This document shows, in pieces, positions 44,541 to 53,287 of a DNA stretch of 64,000 nucleotides. Position 1 is the stretch's first letter; each line of letters opens with the position of its first letter. The notes under the pieces were generated by a model. That model was not told the origin of the DNA, did no database searches, and saw only the letters and a program-made list of their open reading frames with translations. Location: positions 120,841 through 184,840 of the forward strand of contig NZ_NHRJ02000007.1 of the NCBI RefSeq assembly GCF_002220865.2. Reading direction: 5' to 3'. The DNA is from Paenibacillus xerothermodurans. GTDB lineage: Bacteria; Bacillota; Bacilli; Paenibacillales; NBRC-103111. A program made the position numbers and the translations under genes.

Positions 44541-45130
44541 AGTGTCTTCCTTGTGAAGGGTTCGACAGTAGCCTGCCCCTGTTGATTAATGTTCTCGGTT
44601 TTAATGACCTTTTTCGCAGTCAGCCACAGTATTTTTAGATCTAGCCAAAAAGATTGATTATCTACATACCACACGTCTAGCTCAAATTTTTGCTGCCAAG
44701 ATATAGCGTTGCGACCATTCACTTGCGCCCAGCCCGTAATGCCCGGTCTCACCTGATGCCGTCTATTTTGCTCAGCGGTATACAATGGAAGGTAATCCAT
44801 TAGTAGAGGTCTGGGGCCGACTAGACTTAACTCACCTTTCAGCACATTCATCAGTTGAGGCAGTTCGTCGATACTGAGTTTTCGCATTATCTTACCGAAA
44901 TTAGTAAGTCTCTGTTCATCCGACAAAGGGCTTCCAGCGGTATCAGTTTCGGTGGTCATAGTACGAAACTTGAGGATATAGAACGGTTTAGCGTGTAAGC
45001 CGGGACGCTCCTGCTTAAATAAAACAGGTGAACCAAGCTTCGCCCGTACCAAAATCGCAGTTAATAGCAGCACCGGCGACAGAATTATAATTAAACAGCA
45101 CGCCGCAATGAAATCTAAGGTCCTCTTCAT
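44537..45130 (-). CDS. Initiating sugar-phosphate transferase (PglC/EpsL-like)
   Basis: About 197 residues of the small monotopic phosphoglycosyl transferase type. It has one N-terminal hydrophobic re-entrant segment ([22 protein letters not shown]), then [20 protein letters not shown], the [30 protein letters not shown] block and the catalytic Asp-Glu in IDELPQ. It loads the first sugar phosphate, plausibly diacetylbacillosamine, onto undecaprenyl phosphate. The start at 45130 has GAGGAA seven bases upstream; longer readings overlap the preceding gene. Confidence 0.92.
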   Translation of the reverse strand: MKRTLDFIAACCLIIILSPVLLLTAILVRAKLGSPVLFKQERPGLHAKPFYILKFRTMTTETDTAGSPLSDEQRLTNFGKIMRKLSIDELPQLMNVLKGELSLVGPRPLLMDYLPLYTAEQNRRHQVRPGITGWAQVNGRNAISWQQKFELDVWYVDNQSFWLDLKILWLTAKKVIKTENINQQGQATVEPFTRKTL

Positions 45131-45158
45131 TTGATCATTCCTCATTTTGCACTCTGTG

Positions 45159-46313
45159 TCACCTCCGGTTGATAAGCTCGCCGTATAGCTGGTAGAGCGC
45201 ATCCCATATGACTGGAGATGCAAACTCATTTAGGGCCCGCCTTCTGCCCGCTTGCCCCATCTCCTTTCCTAGCTCAGGATTGCACAGCAGTGTTCGTATG
45301 GCTTTGCGCGTCTCCTCCGATGATTTAACTGGAACAATGTAGCCTGTCACACCGTCTAACACGGTGTCCACCGCGCCGGTAGCATTTGTGGTGATAACTG
45401 GCTTCCCAGCAGCTGCAGCCTCAATAGCAACATTGCAGAATCCCTCTCGATAAGACGGTATGACAAACACATCCATGATTGTATAGTATGGAACAACATC
45501 CCGGACGAACCCCGATAGAATAATACCTGTGTCACGTTTTATAACGGTTTTTACTTCGTCCGGAATGGGATCGCCGTTTTCGTAGTTACCGACCAACAGC
45601 AGGTACACGTGCGGAAACTCGTTTTTTAATGCCTGATAAGCCTCTACTAACTCAACTATTCCCTTGTCCTTGGTGAGTCTGCCAACGAAACCTATGACTT
45701 GTGCGTCTGGTGGTATGTTATGCCGTTGAAGTAGGTCTGTATGTTTTTCTATGTTCGCGGTGGCAAAGCGGCTGGTATCAACCCCATTGCTACTGCCCCC
45801 GGCTAAGACGATGGTTTTCTGTAGTGGCACTAGACCTTCGCTAACTGCCCTTGCCTGCAGGCTTGGACTGACACAAATCACCTTATGAGCTACTGCACAG
45901 GCGATTTTTTCGGTTAACAGAAGGATGGCTCTTTTTAGTCCAGTCGACGTTTCTAATCTAAGTCCGCGGAGTGTATATATACGGTTAGGAACTCTCGTCA
46001 TCCACGCGGCTATACCGCATAGAAATCCTGCTTTGGGAGTTCCCACGTTTGTCAGAAGCGGTTTTTTTTGGGCAAAAAAGACGATCAACCTGCATAAAGA
46101 GATAAGATCTCGTATAGGAGAGATCTCCCTTTGCATGGCAATTTCCTTATAACTTACGCCCTCCTGAGTTGCAACCGCTACCAACTCCTCACCAGGGGAG
46201 GATAATACGGTGAGATCAACTCCCTTCGAACGTAGATATGCTAACTGCCCCCGCATAAGTTTTACGCTAACCGATGTGGTCACAGCATGTATGATATGTG
46301 CTCTAACGCTCAA
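45159..46313 (-). CDS. Glycosyltransferase family 4 (EpsD-like)
   Basis: 384 residues with a GT-B fold. The N-terminal acceptor domain has [22 protein letters not shown]. The donor domain has [24 protein letters not shown] and [31 protein letters not shown], i.e. the E-x7-E motif of GT4. It closely follows the initiating transferase gene in transcription order, so it probably adds the second sugar. The start is TTG at 46313 after GGAGGAAT. A 246-bp gap without genes lies upstream. Confidence 0.9.
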   Translation of the reverse strand: MSVRAHIIHAVTTSVSVKLMRGQLAYLRSKGVDLTVLSSPGEELVAVATQEGVSYKEIAMQREISPIRDLISLCRLIVFFAQKKPLLTNVGTPKAGFLCGIAAWMTRVPNRIYTLRGLRLETSTGLKRAILLLTEKIACAVAHKVICVSPSLQARAVSEGLVPLQKTIVLAGGSSNGVDTSRFATANIEKHTDLLQRHNIPPDAQVIGFVGRLTKDKGIVELVEAYQALKNEFPHVYLLLVGNYENGDPIPDEVKTVIKRDTGIILSGFVRDVVPYYTIMDVFVIPSYREGFCNVAIEAAAAGKPVITTNATGAVDTVLDGVTGYIVPVKSSEETRKAIRTLLCNPELGKEMGQAGRRRALNEFASPVIWDALYQLYGELINRR

Positions 46314-46559
46314 GTATATTCCTCCAATATGCTCCTTTGCCTTTCAATGTTGCCCGTGTGAGAATTTGCTCCGTCCCGTGTTTGTTGACAATTCCAACGA
46401 GCCAACCGTGTGATCTAGTTCAACCGCTGAGCTATATCGGTGTGGTTGGTGAACCAGATAGATGAAGGCCTACAACACACCAGCAAGCAACGTAGCGCGA
46501 GTCGCTCAAAGGCATCCCGTGAGATATTTGTTGAGCGTGATTATGCACCTCGCCAGTTT

Positions 46560-47774
46560 TCACAGCACGCCAGGTATACCTGACTTGTTCACAGCGTAGC
46601 TTTTTGCATACCTGAGAAAACTTCTATAATGGCCATATCGCTTCTCGTCCAATATTCTACTTGTGTACTCTGTGGCTTTGTGGAAATTGCTTTCTGCTTG
46701 TTGTAGTTGTGCATCGGCACTATCGCATAACCGCAGAATGAGCTTGGCCAAAGCATCATCATCGCCTGGTTGGATGAGATATTCCTCGTCCAGCAGCTCA
46801 GGAATTCCGCCGGCCGTTGAAGCGATCGCAGGGCACCCCCTGCTCATCGCTTCGATTAAGGACCTGGGTAAACCCTCAGTTTTACTTGGTTGCAAATAAA
46901 TGTCAATATCATCCAACCAACGCTGGACCGGTTCTCCACCCGGCAGAGTTCCACAGAATATTGCCTCTTTTTCTAAACCTCTAGCAGCCGCCAACTGTCG
47001 CCAAGGCTTCAAATCACCATTACCCAAAATCCGAATCTCAAACGACGGCAGATCATTCCGAATTTTTTCGAAAGCACTTAAAATTGTGTCCACGCCTTTA
47101 TACTTCACAGAGAGGGAGCCAATCACGCCGAATATAATTTTGCTCCTCCGCTGCTGAATTCTCTGCAACCTGCTGGTGAGGAACCGAACGTCCACCTCCG
47201 GAATGTTTACATTCGAACATGCTACTGTCTCTCCCAGAGAAGGGTACTTGCTTTGCAAGTATCGCTGTGTCACGTAAAGAGAAAATTTAGATTTTGAGAG
47301 TTGTTTTTTGGTTCGATATGTAAGTGCCGGAGCATATAGCTTCACTTTCCAAGAACCATAGTTCCATAGCGAATGCCACGGATCTCCCACTAGTTCTACA
47401 GCCCAAGGCTTGTCATATTTTATCGCCAAATCTATAGCCATTGAACCGATCGTGCTTGGTAAACGCGCAACGATGGCGTCGGAGTCATGTATCGCAGTCA
47501 TTAATTTGGCTGCCGCATCCCTTCCGTTCATCAGCCTTTTTAACGGACTGTTGGTATCGGGGATTGCCACAAAGCTGACTCGCCTGCCACTAGACACATT
47601 CATTTTCTGAATGTGTTGATTTTCTTGCACTGCGCTCACTCGGGCACATACTTTCACGGTATCGAAGTGATGCAAATATCTGTCCCACATAGGGTAGCCA
47701 AATTCAACCTGTGAATATATGTTCCCATTTGGGTGGTAAAAGAATTTGTGGTCATGCGCAAAGAGCATCTTCAC
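46560..47774 (-). CDS. Glycosyltransferase family 4
   Basis: 404 residues with a GT-B fold. The donor domain starts near KIIFGVIGSLSVKYKGVDTILSAF; the E-x7-E region is DIYLQPSKTEGLPRSLIEAMSRGCPAIASTAGGIPELL. The start is a GTG at 47774 with GGAGAG upstream. It acts in the cytoplasm on the lipid-linked EPS repeat unit. The sugar donor is unknown. Confidence 0.88.
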   Translation of the reverse strand: MKMLFAHDHKFFYHPNGNIYSQVEFGYPMWDRYLHHFDTVKVCARVSAVQENQHIQKMNVSSGRRVSFVAIPDTNSPLKRLMNGRDAAAKLMTAIHDSDAIVARLPSTIGSMAIDLAIKYDKPWAVELVGDPWHSLWNYGSWKVKLYAPALTYRTKKQLSKSKFSLYVTQRYLQSKYPSLGETVACSNVNIPEVDVRFLTSRLQRIQQRRSKIIFGVIGSLSVKYKGVDTILSAFEKIRNDLPSFEIRILGNGDLKPWRQLAAARGLEKEAIFCGTLPGGEPVQRWLDDIDIYLQPSKTEGLPRSLIEAMSRGCPAIASTAGGIPELLDEEYLIQPGDDDALAKLILRLCDSADAQLQQAESNFHKATEYTSRILDEKRYGHYRSFLRYAKSYAVNKSGIPGVL

Positions 47775-47819
47775 TATTTACTCTCCTACTCTGTCGGTAT
47801 TTTTTACTGCAGCAGAGGG

Positions 47820-49100
47820 CTACAAGCGCCACACAGTGATTGTTTCCGGTGCCTCTTCTCGTTGTAGCGCGCTTTTAATATCTACAACAATGCCCCTACC
47901 ATGCTTCAACAGTTGATTGAACTGAGCCCATCCAGCGTGAATATATTTTTGATGCGGAACCGCGAGCACTACGGCATCAGCCGGCCTTAATTTATCATAC
48001 GGAATTATTTCCACACCAAATTCGTGCACCGCTTCATCCGGATTCGCCAAATCGTCCGTCACCTGAACCTCAACGCCGAACTCCTCCAATTCGCGTACTA
48101 TATCAATAACTCTACTGTTTCGGATGTCCGGTACATTTTCCTTGAAAGTAACTCCCAACATGATCACTCTAGCACCTTGGATGGGCATGTTTCTGTTAAT
48201 CATCTGCTTTACGAGAGAAGTTGCTATAAAGGAACCCATGTTATCATTGATTCTTCTGCCCGCTAGGATCACCTGCGGATGGTAACCTACGCTCTCCGCC
48301 TTGTAAGTCAGGTAATAAGGGTCCACGCCGATACAATGTCCGCCAACTAATCCGGGCGTAAATTTGAGAAAATTCCATTTTGTGGATGATGCTTTCAAAA
48401 CTTCAGCAGTATCAATCTGAAGTCGGTCAAATATCAGTGCTAATTCATTAATTAGAGCGATATTCAAATCCCTTTGGGTGTTTTCAATTACCTTTGCGGC
48501 CTCTGCCACTTTGATCGAACTAGCGCGATACACCCCGGCCTCTACTACTGCACCATACACCCCAGCAACCGTTTCGCATACTTCCTCAGTTTGGCCGGAC
48601 ACTACCTTAACGATGGATTTAAAAGTATGCTCTTTATCCCCAGGATTAATCCGCTCGGGAGAATAGCCAATGAAGAAGTCTACTCCTGATTTCAAGCCTG
48701 ACCGTTCTTCAAGTATCGGCAAACATACCTCCTCCGTACATCCTGGATACACGGTAGATTCATATACGACAATTGAGCTGGTAGTAAGATTGGAGCCTAC
48801 CGTCTCGGATGCTTTAATTAAAGGCGTCAAGTCGGGGTGTTTGTTCTCATTAATGGGAGTTGGTACTGCTACGATGATGAAGTCACATTCCCTTAATCGG
48901 GTTGGGTCGCTGGTGAACTCGATGTCAGCTTGGGCCAGATCTGCCGCATCGACTTCATTGGTATAATCAATGTTTTGCCGTAACGATGCGATACGCTTCT
49001 GATTAATATCAAAGCCAATTACTTTTCGTATTTTTCCAAATGCGACTGCGACGGGTAAACCTACGTAACCTAAGCCTACAATTCCGATTTGCTTCTCCAT
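47820..49100 (-). CDS. Nucleotide sugar dehydrogenase (TviB/WbpO-like)
   Basis: 426 residues. The NAD loop GIVGLGYVGLPVAVAFG is at about 5-21, the catalytic Cys lies in LVGGHCIGVDPYYLTYKA (about residue 265), and the C-terminal domain has ITLGVTFKENVPDIRNSRVID. The N-terminal wording matches TviB/WbpO UDP-N-acetylhexosamine 6-dehydrogenases more than UDP-glucose dehydrogenases. It oxidises a UDP-HexNAc to the uronate, making the EPS acidic. The start at 49100 has AAGGATGAGG upstream. Confidence 0.88.
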   Translation of the reverse strand: MEKQIGIVGLGYVGLPVAVAFGKIRKVIGFDINQKRIASLRQNIDYTNEVDAADLAQADIEFTSDPTRLRECDFIIVAVPTPINENKHPDLTPLIKASETVGSNLTTSSIVVYESTVYPGCTEEVCLPILEERSGLKSGVDFFIGYSPERINPGDKEHTFKSIVKVVSGQTEEVCETVAGVYGAVVEAGVYRASSIKVAEAAKVIENTQRDLNIALINELALIFDRLQIDTAEVLKASSTKWNFLKFTPGLVGGHCIGVDPYYLTYKAESVGYHPQVILAGRRINDNMGSFIATSLVKQMINRNMPIQGARVIMLGVTFKENVPDIRNSRVIDIVRELEEFGVEVQVTDDLANPDEAVHEFGVEIIPYDKLRPADAVVLAVPHQKYIHAGWAQFNQLLKHGRGIVVDIKSALQREEAPETITVWRL

Positions 49101-49138
49101 TGTTGTTTGCCTCATCCTTCTTCTTTGAGTTTTTTATG

Positions 49139-49220
49139 TCCACCATGCGAAAAATGGCCCACTTAACTCACGCGTTTTCACTGCGTGAGTAAGATTGAAC
49201 CACGTCTTTCCAATGGTGGA
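49139..49220. repeat. Nested inverted repeats between polymerase and dehydrogenase genes
   Basis: An outer 8-bp pair (TCCACCAT at 49139-49146, ATGGTGGA at 49213-49220) encloses an inner 8-bp stem (ACTCACGC at 49166-49173, GCGTGAGT at 49183-49190, loop of nine). There is no U-run after either, so a leader RNA structure or a protein site is more likely than a terminator. Confidence 0.55.
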
Positions 49221-49240
49221 GACTTCAAGCCAACATCCTG

Positions 49241-50674
49241 TCACATTCTATTTGAAATTTTATAACGGTTGGAGCTTAAAAAAATAACTAGGAAGGGCAG
49301 AAAGCCATTTTTAATAAAAATAAAAAGCATATTGTCTGAATCGCTCCCCAGTAACAGTAGACAGGTGGTCATTAAAAACGGGTACACGAGCAATCTCGCG
49401 TCACACTGCTTCAATTTCAGTAATAAACACCTGATGCGTCGTACGTAAATGCCTAGCAGTATGAACGAGAACGGTATCGCCGCCCAGCCATAGTTCAAGA
49501 GGGTTTCACCCGCTAAGCCATAAATCCGGCTAGAAGTGATGCTTCCGGTGTAACTGCTAGATTCTATTTCATATAATATCTGAGTGCCTTCTTTCACCTT
49601 AGTCTGCGGGCGGTCCTGCCAGATGAACGAGGGGATTAATAAACACAAAGTGCCTACATAGGTCCTCCCTAAGGCATATTCATAACTAGTGTTATGAAAC
49701 GCTTGATACAAGAGATAAGCTTGTACGTCTGTCCTACCCAGATCTCCCAGTAGCGTAGTTTCCAATCCCCGGTTGTTCTGGCTCTCCACGGCCTGTCTGG
49801 CAGTGCCTCCTTGTAAGAAAGCAGAAAGCCCGTCAAGTCCAGCTGCCTTATAAAATCCATAAATGTACATAAACAACACCAGCGGAATTAAGGCCAGGAT
49901 GAGTATTTTTTTGGTAAACGGTCTTATCCAGATGTGAATAATGCCAACGGCCCAGATTAACCCCCATATTGTATTGGATCTGCTGCCGCGTAAACCACCA
50001 AACAGAAGTTTTAACAGAAAGAATACAACCAACACCAAAAAAATCACTGCCCATTTCTTGACCCATTTCTTGTCTTGTGCCCATATCACGTACGCCATAA
50101 GTGCCAGTATTGGAAAACTCTCAGATAGCATAAAAATCCATCCCATACCGTTAAAGCTTTCCCTGGATTCTGTGTACAACCGGATGTAGCCGAGAATCCC
50201 GCCGCTGATGAAGTACACATACGCTTGTAATAGGCCGCTAACGAAAAGAGCAATTCCGGCTAACATTAAAAACTGTTTTTTGTTCAGTTCCCAGAGTGTC
50301 GCGTTTTTTTGAGTAAAATTACCGTTGCGGAAGATTCTATAGATGATTAAACCGACAAAATTCAAAAACGCCATACCACCCACCCAGGGTCTCCAATCGT
50401 CCACGGTGGTGAAAACATAAGGTAACCAATAACCAGCGTTTACGTGCATAATAGGGGCCAGAAAGAAAAAGTGCAGTGAGAAAATTCCTAGCAATCCAGC
50501 CGGATCGAATAGCAGAAACTTGCCACTCAGCCAGTTTACAACGTCAATAGCTGCAGTCATGCCACACAAAAACACAGGGATAATAAACCAATGCACAAAT
50601 TCATCATTGGTTGCGGCTTGTAGCAATAGGATTAGAACCAGTATCATAAAAGCAAAATAGTATCTCAGCAGCAT
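49241..50674 (-). CDS. EPS polymerase (Wzy/O-antigen polymerase-like)
   Basis: 477 residues with about twelve hydrophobic helices and one larger external loop (about 300-380, ARQAVESQNNRGLETTLLGDLGRTDVQAYLLYQAFHNTSYEYALGRTYVGTL is its core region). The topology and the place between flippase and transferase genes indicate the repeat-unit polymerase. The motif ALGRTYVGTLCLLIPSFIW resembles the oligosaccharide repeat unit polymerases. Sequence in this family is poorly conserved, so the call rests on topology and context. Confidence 0.8.
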   Translation of the reverse strand: MLLRYYFAFMILVLILLLQAATNDEFVHWFIIPVFLCGMTAAIDVVNWLSGKFLLFDPAGLLGIFSLHFFFLAPIMHVNAGYWLPYVFTTVDDWRPWVGGMAFLNFVGLIIYRIFRNGNFTQKNATLWELNKKQFLMLAGIALFVSGLLQAYVYFISGGILGYIRLYTESRESFNGMGWIFMLSESFPILALMAYVIWAQDKKWVKKWAVIFLVLVVFFLLKLLFGGLRGSRSNTIWGLIWAVGIIHIWIRPFTKKILILALIPLVLFMYIYGFYKAAGLDGLSAFLQGGTARQAVESQNNRGLETTLLGDLGRTDVQAYLLYQAFHNTSYEYALGRTYVGTLCLLIPSFIWQDRPQTKVKEGTQILYEIESSSYTGSITSSRIYGLAGETLLNYGWAAIPFSFILLGIYVRRIRCLLLKLKQCDARLLVYPFLMTTCLLLLGSDSDNMLFIFIKNGFLPFLVIFLSSNRYKISNRM

Positions 50675-50718
50675 CCGGCAGCGATTCCTTTCCGTGAATA
50701 TCTCGAATTTTAGCCGGT

Positions 50719-51993
50719 CTATGTCGCACCAATGTCGGCACTCGATCGTTCCATCTTTCTCCGATAAATAGCATATAAGTTCACCAAGCCAGTCAATGCA
50801 GCCTGAATGCCGTACACTGACATCAGCACTAGAGCAGCGCCGTCTAGACCACGCTGTGGAATTAATTGATGACTGAGCAGTATGGTCAGGCAGACCATTA
50901 AAACATAGATGGGAACTTGTGTTTTAAAGTATCTAGCCGCGGCAATTCCATAGTTGAAAACGGCGGCCAGATTACTAATCGCAGAGGCAATCATCAAGTG
51001 GAGAAAGGTGTCTTGATATTGCGCGTATTCTTCACCGTAAGACAAAGTGAGAATGACCGGACCACAAAACATAACCATCAATAGAACACATACACCTAAA
51101 CTTCCGCCGATTAATAATAATTTCATCAGCAAATTTTCGTATGCTGTAATATCAGTTCTGTAGCTCTTCGACAGCCTGGCACTAGCTGATTGCCCTAAAG
51201 CATTAATTAATGTGCTATTGACAATCATGTAGTAAGAGATTGCCCCGAAAAAGCCCAACTGTTGTATGCCTGCATGATCTTCTAAAAAATACCTGGGAAT
51301 ATTGGCGTTCAGTGAAATGAGCAACGTAGTTAGTCCCATGGGCAGTGCCAGCATTACTAGCTGATACAATGTCTTCAAGCGGAAAGTAGGTTTTACACGG
51401 GTGGCTAAGCTATTTAGCAGTTGATATATAACTCTTCCATTTTTCGCATCATACAGCGCCAATAGAATCAGCCTTGTTATTGCTATAGCAATAACACCCA
51501 CCAATAACGATTTAGTAACCCACATTGTGATAATAAGGGCAAGCGTAGAAAATAACCCTTTTTGAATTAGCGACTTCGAGATCAGGTCCATGCGCTCCTG
51601 CTGTTGGAAGAGACCGTAATACACGTCGGTCACGCTTTCTACGGCTTTGCCGATGGAAACCCAAAATATAATTTCAAATGTGCTTGCCGAAAAGTCACCA
51701 GTTTTGCCTATCCACACGAGAGCCAGCACTGCTACGGCAGTAGAGACAAGCCGTAATCCTAAAAAATCATTGAAAGAATATTTTCTTTCTGTGTCCGTCG
51801 CCTGTATCAAGCGTAATGATAGGTTGCTAAATATAAATATCGGCGCACTGATGGCTAATCCTAGAGTAAACTGCCCAACCATTCCCGCACTTCCAAGCCT
51901 TGCTATGGCAGCGATGGTAATCCATTGAGTGATTGAATACAACACATTACCTAGGACAGTCCATGAGATGCCTCGCCTCAAACTCAGGCCCAT
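50719..51993 (-). CDS. Polysaccharide flippase (Wzx/MATE-like)
   Basis: 424 residues with about twelve membrane helices. The N-terminus SLRRGISWTVLGNVLYSITQWITIAAIARLG is typical of the polysaccharide-export MOP superfamily, in which the first helix pair carries a short amphipathic lead. It moves lipid-linked repeat units across the membrane. It is followed by the polymerase gene at 44 bp. Composition is AT-rich relative to the genes outside the glycan core. Confidence 0.9.
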   Translation of the reverse strand: MGLSLRRGISWTVLGNVLYSITQWITIAAIARLGSAGMVGQFTLGLAISAPIFIFSNLSLRLIQATDTERKYSFNDFLGLRLVSTAVAVLALVWIGKTGDFSASTFEIIFWVSIGKAVESVTDVYYGLFQQQERMDLISKSLIQKGLFSTLALIITMWVTKSLLVGVIAIAITRLILLALYDAKNGRVIYQLLNSLATRVKPTFRLKTLYQLVMLALPMGLTTLLISLNANIPRYFLEDHAGIQQLGFFGAISYYMIVNSTLINALGQSASARLSKSYRTDITAYENLLMKLLLIGGSLGVCVLLMVMFCGPVILTLSYGEEYAQYQDTFLHLMIASAISNLAAVFNYGIAAARYFKTQVPIYVLMVCLTILLSHQLIPQRGLDGAALVLMSVYGIQAALTGLVNLYAIYRRKMERSSADIGAT

Positions 51994-52015
51994 GCGTCAA
52001 ATAACCCCCGCGCAA

Positions 52016-52468
52016 TTATTTATTTTTTACGACCGCAGGTATACCTAAGGCGATAGAATCGTTGGGAACATCCGATACTACCACTGCGTTCGCGCCTACC
52101 ACGGCATTGTTGCCAATTTTAATCGGGCCGACAACCACACAGCCGGAGAATAGCACTGTATTATCTCCTATCGAGGGATAACGGTAATCTTTGCCGTTTT
52201 TAGTCCCAATGGTAACGTTTTGATATATTGTTACGTCGCGTCCTATTACCGCTCCCCCGCCGATTACTATCCCTAGAGTGTGTGGGATGACCAATCCCGG
52301 ACCAATACGGGCCAGCGGTGAGATCTCTATCGAGTGAAGCAATAAATTCATACTCCAGAAGAAGTGGGCGAGCGGTCTCAAGTGATTACGGTAACACCAG
52401 GCACTTATTCGGTAGATAAGTATTGCCCTAACTGACCTTCCTATGATGATATGCCACAGCAGTTTCAA
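52016..52468 (-). CDS. Serine-acetyltransferase-like hexapeptide acetyltransferase
   Basis: 150 residues. The beta-helix section is LLHSIEISPLARIGPGLVIPHTLGIVIGGGAVIGRDVTIYQNVTIGTK, with the His in IPHTLG typical of CysE-like enzymes in polysaccharide loci. It probably O-acetylates a sugar residue of the EPS. It starts with TTG at 52468, after AGGGAG. It is short compared with CysE, lacking the N-terminal helical domain, so cysteine synthesis is unlikely. Confidence 0.87.
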   Translation of the reverse strand: MKLLWHIIIGRSVRAILIYRISAWCYRNHLRPLAHFFWSMNLLLHSIEISPLARIGPGLVIPHTLGIVIGGGAVIGRDVTIYQNVTIGTKNGKDYRYPSIGDNTVLFSGCVVVGPIKIGNNAVVGANAVVVSDVPNDSIALGIPAVVKNK

Positions 52469-52538
52469 CGTGCTTCAACTCCCTTAAGCTCTGGCTGCAG
52501 GGTTAACACAACAGCACTAAAATTGGGTAACATGCTCT

Positions 52539-53255
52539 TCACTTTACTGCATTGCCCGCCATCTGCTTCTGCGACTCATCATAATTCTTCCCCTGACTAA
52601 GCCCATACTTAGCGGCGATGGAGATCAGCTGGTTATACTCATCTTCCGTCAGCTTCTGCAATATGACCTTCTTCGCTTCCTTCTTCTCTTCAACGGAGAG
52701 CCCATCACCGGCCATCTTGACGAAGAGTTCGAGTTCGCTGACGCTGAGCTTCTTCAGCAATATCGATGTGACTTGTGCTTTTTCGCTGCCGGTGATGCTT
52801 TCCTGCACCTTTTCCGCTTTATCTGGCGTGATCTCGGCACTGTAAGTCGTATTTTTGCTAGGCGGCGCAGCTGCGTTGCCAGTAGGCGTGCTGTTGTTGG
52901 GCTGAGCGGCTGCGCTGCCGTTTGCAGCGTCGTTCGCCGCCGGGCCCTCGTCAGTCGATGGGTTTGCCGCTCCTGCTCCACCGGCCTCCGCAGGCTGCCC
53001 AGTCGAACCATTGTCCGGTGAGTCACCCGACGCCCGACCCGCTGAATCCTCTGGCGGTTGGCCATTCGGCATCACCTGCTGTGATGGCGCGTCCTCCCTC
53101 GCCGACATAGCTTGCTCGCCTGAGCCATCACCGTCCTGCGACGCGCTGGACGCAATCCCTCGCAGCACCCAATCTACCGCATAGTTGTAAGCGACCAACC
53201 CTCCGCCCGCTACCACAACCACCACCAACGCCGTGATATAAATAAACTTCTTCAT
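52539..53255 (-). CDS. Membrane-anchored low-complexity protein of the EPS locus
   Basis: 238 residues. One membrane helix (FIYITALVVVVVAGGGLVAYNYAV) is followed by an A/G/S/N/P-rich stretch (about 35-145). The last 85 residues are helical and highly charged (KAQVTSILLKKLSVSELELFVKMAGDGLSVEEKKEAKKVILQKLTEDEYNQL). I do not recognise the family. The architecture (anchor, disordered linker, helical end) recalls 37801-38757 of the same locus. The ATG at 53255 follows GGAGGAG. Confidence 0.7.
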   Translation of the reverse strand: MKKFIYITALVVVVVAGGGLVAYNYAVDWVLRGIASSASQDGDGSGEQAMSAREDAPSQQVMPNGQPPEDSAGRASGDSPDNGSTGQPAEAGGAGAANPSTDEGPAANDAANGSAAAQPNNSTPTGNAAAPPSKNTTYSAEITPDKAEKVQESITGSEKAQVTSILLKKLSVSELELFVKMAGDGLSVEEKKEAKKVILQKLTEDEYNQLISIAAKYGLSQGKNYDESQKQMAGNAVK

Positions 53256-53287
53256 AACTCCTCCTATTCACAATGGAATACTCGGTT

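Noticed and set aside
46395..46445. tRNA-like D-arm words (minus strand TAGCTCAGCGGTTGA)
   Set aside because: No T-arm, anticodon stem or acceptor pairing fits around it; not a tRNA gene.
46314..46559. 246-bp gap between glycosyltransferase genes
   Set aside because: Searched for GATAC box, terminator and small genes; nothing convincing seen.
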